DNA of 64,000 nt, from positions 1-64,000 of the forward strand of contig NZ_JAKCFC010000014.1 of NCBI RefSeq assembly GCF_021916785.1, given 5' to 3'. Within the stretch, counting starts at the first letter, position 1, and the number at the start of each line of letters is the position of its first letter. The notes beneath the pieces are model-generated. The model saw only the letters and a list, made by a program, of their open reading frames with translations. It was not told where the DNA came from and did no database searches. The position numbers and the translations under genes are program-made. Below are positions 60,987 to 64,000 of this stretch, one piece after another. The stretch comes from Mycolicibacterium lacusdiani. GTDB taxonomy: Bacteria; Actinomycetota; Actinomycetes; Mycobacteriales; Mycobacteriaceae.

Positions 60987-62999
60987 CTAGCGCGACTCGG
61001 ACTCGCGTTTGGCCATCTGGGCGAGCATCGCGTTGTAGGCCGCGAGGTCGGCGTCGTCGTCGCGGTCGGCAGCGCGGTCCATGCGAGTGGCGGTGCGCTG
61101 GTCGGTTCGGCGCCACTGGATCAGTAGCGCGAGCAGGACCAGGACCAATGGGACCTCGCCCGCCGACCACGCGATCGCGCCTCCGAGCTTCTGGTCGTCG
61201 ATCAGGTCGGTGTGCCACGGCAGGCCCAGCGACTCGTAGAAGTCCCCGGCCAGCAGCGACTTGGTGCCCATCAACACGACCCCGAAGAACGCGTGCAGCG
61301 GCAGCGAGGCGAACACGATGCCGAGCTTGGCCAAAGGCGGAATCGGGCGCGGCGTCGGGTCGACGCCGATGACGACCCAGTAGAACAGGTACCCGCTGAG
61401 CAGGAAGTGCACGTTCATCGCCACGTGCGCGGCGTGACTGTCCGCGGCGGCGTCGAACAGGCCGCCGAAGTACAGACCGTAGAAGCCGGCCACGAAGAGG
61501 ACCAGCGCCACGATCGGGTGCGTCAGGAACTTCGATACCTTGCTGTGCAGCGCGGCGAGCAGCCACTCCCGCATGCCGGGCGGATCACCGCGGCCTGCGG
61601 CGGGCAGAGCCCGCAGGGCAAGCGTCACCGGCGCGCCAAGGACCAGCAGCACGGGAACGAGCATCGACAGCAGCATGTGTGCCGACATGTGCACGCTGAA
61701 CATCGCGGGCATGTACCGCCCGACGCCCGACGACGTCGTGAACAGCAGCACGGCGCAGCCGCACAGCCAGGCGACGATGCGACCGGTCGGCCAGGCGTCG
61801 CCGCGCCGGCGCAGCCGCACGACGCCCGCGACGTAAACGGCGGCGAAGATCAGCGCCGCGGTGCCGAGGATCAGGTCGAAGCGCCAGTCGAACAGCAGCC
61901 GTGCCACCGTTGGCGGACCCGCGAGGTCGTAGCCCAGTTCGACGGCGGGGATCGACGGGTTGAGCACCAGCGGCGGCGGGGGCGGCGTGCGCCCCAGGGC
62001 CACTGCGATGCCGAACGTCAGCGCGAAGACCACCGCCTCGACCACGGCGAGCCGGATCAGTGGACGACGGCTCTCGGCGTCCTCGGCCAACGCGGCCACG
62101 CTCCGCCGCCGGTGCTGCCAGCCGATGAAGCCCAGAACGCACAGCGCGAGGACCTTGGCCAGGATCAGGCGGCCGTACCCGCTCGTCAGCAGATCCTCCG
62201 GCCGGATCCGCACCAGCGCGTTGACGATGCCGGACACCGCCATCGCGACGAAGCACCACAGGGCGACCGCGGAGAATCTCCGCGCCGCGACGTCGGCGTG
62301 CGCGCCGCCGCGCAGCGCGTGGACCAGCAGCGCCAGCAGGCCACCGGCCCAGATCGCGCCCGCGACGAGGTGGATGATCAGGCTGTTGGTGGCCAGGTCG
62401 TGCGAGCCGCCCGACGACGAGTGACCGGCCAGGGCCAGCGGTAGCAGCGTCACCAGCGAGCCGGCGAACAGCAGCGGTGTCCACGACCAGCGCAGTACCG
62501 GGATGGCCGCGATCGTGACGATGGCGGCCAGCGCAGCCGTCCAGCGCCACAGCCCCGCGGTCTCGACGAGCCCGGCGACCGACCAGATCGACGATGGACT
62601 GAGCTGCGGGGTCAGCGGCTGACCGGTCACGTCGGAGACGGTCAAGGGCACCAGCAGGGCCGCGCACACCGCCCACGTCCCGGATGCGACGGTGCCGATG
62701 CGCAGCGCCCGGTATCCGGCGACGTCGAGCACGCCGCTGGGCTGCGGCGGCACCAGGAACGCGGCGAACAAGAAGGACCCGACCGCCACGACGGCGGCGA
62801 TCTCACCCGCAGACCGCACGAACGGCAGGCCGTAGCTGGTGATCGGACCCGGATCGGGCAGCCCGGTGGCGGTGAGCGCGTCAGCCAGCGCGAGCGCGCC
62901 CAGCCCCGCAGCGGTGCACCCGGCGAGCAGTGCGACGGCCACCAGGATCGGGCCCACCGCACCACGGCGGGTACTCGGCGGCGCGGTGGTGGTGGTCAT
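60987..62999 (-). CDS. CopD/CtaG fusion: copper-resistance and cytochrome oxidase assembly membrane protein
   Basis: A 670-residue membrane protein with about 15-16 hydrophobic segments. The N-terminal half has CopD-like features, AGHSSSGGSHDLATNSLIIHLVAGAIWAG (in pieces: AGHSSSGGSHDL, IIHLVAGAIWAGGL), with paired His. The C-terminal half is a caa3-CtaG domain: FSVHMSAHMLLSMLVPVLLVLGAP, MNVHFLLSGYLFYWVVIG and HAFFGVVLMG, again rich in His at membrane faces. Such proteins handle copper for the envelope or for oxidase assembly. Similar fusions exist in mycobacteria (Rv0102 by recall). ATG 62999 is preceded by a weak GGTGGC site. Confidence 0.9.
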   Translation of the reverse strand: MTTTTAPPSTRRGAVGPILVAVALLAGCTAAGLGALALADALTATGLPDPGPITSYGLPFVRSAGEIAAVVAVGSFLFAAFLVPPQPSGVLDVAGYRALRIGTVASGTWAVCAALLVPLTVSDVTGQPLTPQLSPSSIWSVAGLVETAGLWRWTAALAAIVTIAAIPVLRWSWTPLLFAGSLVTLLPLALAGHSSSGGSHDLATNSLIIHLVAGAIWAGGLLALLVHALRGGAHADVAARRFSAVALWCFVAMAVSGIVNALVRIRPEDLLTSGYGRLILAKVLALCVLGFIGWQHRRRSVAALAEDAESRRPLIRLAVVEAVVFALTFGIAVALGRTPPPPPLVLNPSIPAVELGYDLAGPPTVARLLFDWRFDLILGTAALIFAAVYVAGVVRLRRRGDAWPTGRIVAWLCGCAVLLFTTSSGVGRYMPAMFSVHMSAHMLLSMLVPVLLVLGAPVTLALRALPAAGRGDPPGMREWLLAALHSKVSKFLTHPIVALVLFVAGFYGLYFGGLFDAAADSHAAHVAMNVHFLLSGYLFYWVVIGVDPTPRPIPPLAKLGIVFASLPLHAFFGVVLMGTKSLLAGDFYESLGLPWHTDLIDDQKLGGAIAWSAGEVPLVLVLLALLIQWRRTDQRTATRMDRAADRDDDADLAAYNAMLAQMAKRESESR

Positions 63000-63032
63000 G
63001 CCACCAGGGTATTGCGGTGCGGTGACCGACGG

Positions 63033-64000
63033 TCATTCGGCGGCTGGACGCCGCCTCGACTCCCGGGCCATGAACTGCTGCCGGGACACCGTCTCCACCG
63101 TGCTCATGTCCTCGAGGATGCCGCGCAGTTCGTGCCGGAACGCCGCACGCCGGTCGGCGAGGTCGGCAGCCGGTTCGAGCAGTCGCCGGTCGGCACACAC
63201 CTGCCGCGCCGTCGCGAAAAGCAGCGCCGACACCGACTCGTTGCTGCGCACCCTCCCCTGCGCGACGTACTGGTTGCCCACGCCCAGGGCCCGACGGGTC
63301 AGTTCCTTCTCGTCGATGTCGGCAGGCGCGTCGCGCAGCACGTCGGCCACGATCCCGTAGGCCTCGAAGAACGGCCGCAGCAAGGCGCCGGCGACCAGCG
63401 GGCGCTTGTGTCGCAGCATCTCCTCGATGCGCTCGTGCCCTGCCGCGAAGTCACCCTCCCAATCCGGGGTGCCGCCGCGCGACGCACCCACCTCGGTGCG
63501 GGCGAGCCACGACATCTCCTCGGCGACGTGCGCGCGGAAGGCTGCCGAGTCGGCGAAGTAGAAGTCGAACTTCAACAGGTCGCGCAGGCGCATCGCCTGT
63601 GACCAGAACGCCTCGAGGCGGTCGCCGTCGACGCGGGCCGCATGCGCGAGGGCGAGGTCGACGATCGACGTCTCGAGGAACGCGTCGATGAGCGTGTTGC
63701 GGTAGAACGCCGCCTCGTGCTCGTCCTCGGGGGCGATGAACCACACCGGTTCCCGTCCCCCGTCGACGCGGGTGACGGGGTGGCGGTTGGACAGCGCGTC
63801 GACCGCTGCGCGCACCCCCTCGGGCGTGCGGAGGCGCAGGGCACTGTTCGTCATCGGGGTCTGCTTGCGTTCGAGGTAGTCCAGCGAGTCCTGCAGCGTG
63901 TGGCACAGCTGGTCCAGCGTGAGCGCCACACCGCGCGTGGTGAGCAGCAGCGCGGACACCAGCGCGGACGCGTTGACCGGGGTGGCACGCAGGATGCGCC
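63033..64000 (-). CDS. plsB: Glycerol-3-phosphate acyltransferase, C-terminal part (cut by the window edge)
   Basis: About 322 residues are visible, and the frame remains open to position 64000, so the N-terminal part with the HxxxxD acyltransferase motif lies outside. The first visible residues RILRATPVNASALVSALLLT and GVALTLDQLCHTLQDSLDYL match the helical C-terminal GPAT domain. Further on are PVWFIAPEDEHEAAFYRNTLIDAFLE (given as VWFIAPEDEHEAAFYRN, LIDAFLE) and FKFD-like KFDFYFADSAAFR. It acylates glycerol-3-phosphate at the membrane in phospholipid and triacylglycerol synthesis. The position after ssb matches M. tuberculosis plsB2 (Rv2482c), without the IS6110 genes that lie there in H37Rv. 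Confidence 0.88.
   Translation of the reverse strand, partial: RILRATPVNASALVSALLLTTRGVALTLDQLCHTLQDSLDYLERKQTPMTNSALRLRTPEGVRAAVDALSNRHPVTRVDGGREPVWFIAPEDEHEAAFYRNTLIDAFLETSIVDLALAHAARVDGDRLEAFWSQAMRLRDLLKFDFYFADSAAFRAHVAEEMSWLARTEVGASRGGTPDWEGDFAAGHERIEEMLRHKRPLVAGALLRPFFEAYGIVADVLRDAPADIDEKELTRRALGVGNQYVAQGRVRSNESVSALLFATARQVCADRRLLEPAADLADRRAAFRHELRGILEDMSTVETVSRQQFMARESRRRPAAE

Overview
The window is GC-rich (roughly two-thirds G+C by eye), uses many GTG/TTG starts and is densely packed, as expected of an actinobacterium. From about 24.8 kb to the right edge the gene order follows, from memory, the Mycobacterium tuberculosis segment Rv2457c to Rv2482c: clpX, clpP2, clpP1, tig, nei1, rpiB, the Rv2466c-type thiol oxidoreductase, pepN, a DUF5130 protein, an HNH protein, glbO, aglA, two small conserved genes, the giant gdh, ettA, a second ssb and plsB. 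The host is therefore a Mycobacterium sensu lato. The large inositol catabolic block and other extra genes point to an environmental, probably rapid-growing species (Mycolicibacterium) rather than the tuberculosis complex; that species-level statement is inference.

Region 1 (1-16.3 kb) is a myo-inositol island. The 3' end of an MCE-like gene and a small SRPBCC protein come first. A leftward transport block follows (sugar-binding lipoprotein, permease, ATPase, plus an MFS sugar:proton symporter). Two regulators come next: a LacI-type divergent from the MFS gene and a GntR-type divergent from iolC. The rightward catabolic operon is iolC, a (beta/alpha)8 aldolase-like gene, iolB, iolD, iolE, iolG and iolH, followed by another xylose-isomerase-like TIM-barrel gene whose 5' end looks frameshifted. 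Together these take up inositol, oxidise and dehydrate it, hydrolyse the ring, isomerise and phosphorylate the product and cleave it to a C3 phosphate and a 3-oxo acid. No IolA dehydrogenase is visible, so the last step must be encoded elsewhere. A shared box lies exactly 5 bp upstream of a TTGAC-type -35 in both the ABC-transporter and iolC promoters.

Region 2 (16.3-24.8 kb) holds a type III glutamine synthetase, a beta-propeller lipoprotein, an fdhF/fdhD pair, a GT1-type glycosyltransferase and a small membrane protein. Region 3 (24.8-29.5 kb) is the protein-quality-control cluster clpX, clpP2, clpP1, tig, followed by tRNA-Pro and tRNA-Gly. Region 4 (29.8-37.3 kb) is accessory: two secreted proteins, a decayed serine hydrolase, an EamA transporter, a DUF1542-like protein and a CPA1 antiporter. 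Region 5 (37.3-64 kb) is the conserved housekeeping backbone with two insertions relative to M. tuberculosis: a 2OG-oxygenase/deaminase/NCS1-permease module plus a membrane-anchored SUOX-like protein between rpiB and the Rv2466c homologue, and an HNH/Ser-Thr-kinase/46-aa-protein island between pepN and the DUF5130 gene.

The most striking non-coding signal is a family of four ~60-bp intergenic elements (near 15.3, 16.3, 46.5 and 48.8 kb). They share a conserved ~30-nt arm, a variable middle and terminal inverted repeats, and occur in both orientations. Two other hairpin-forming intergenic elements (24.8 kb and 37.2 kb) have the same general design but unrelated sequence.
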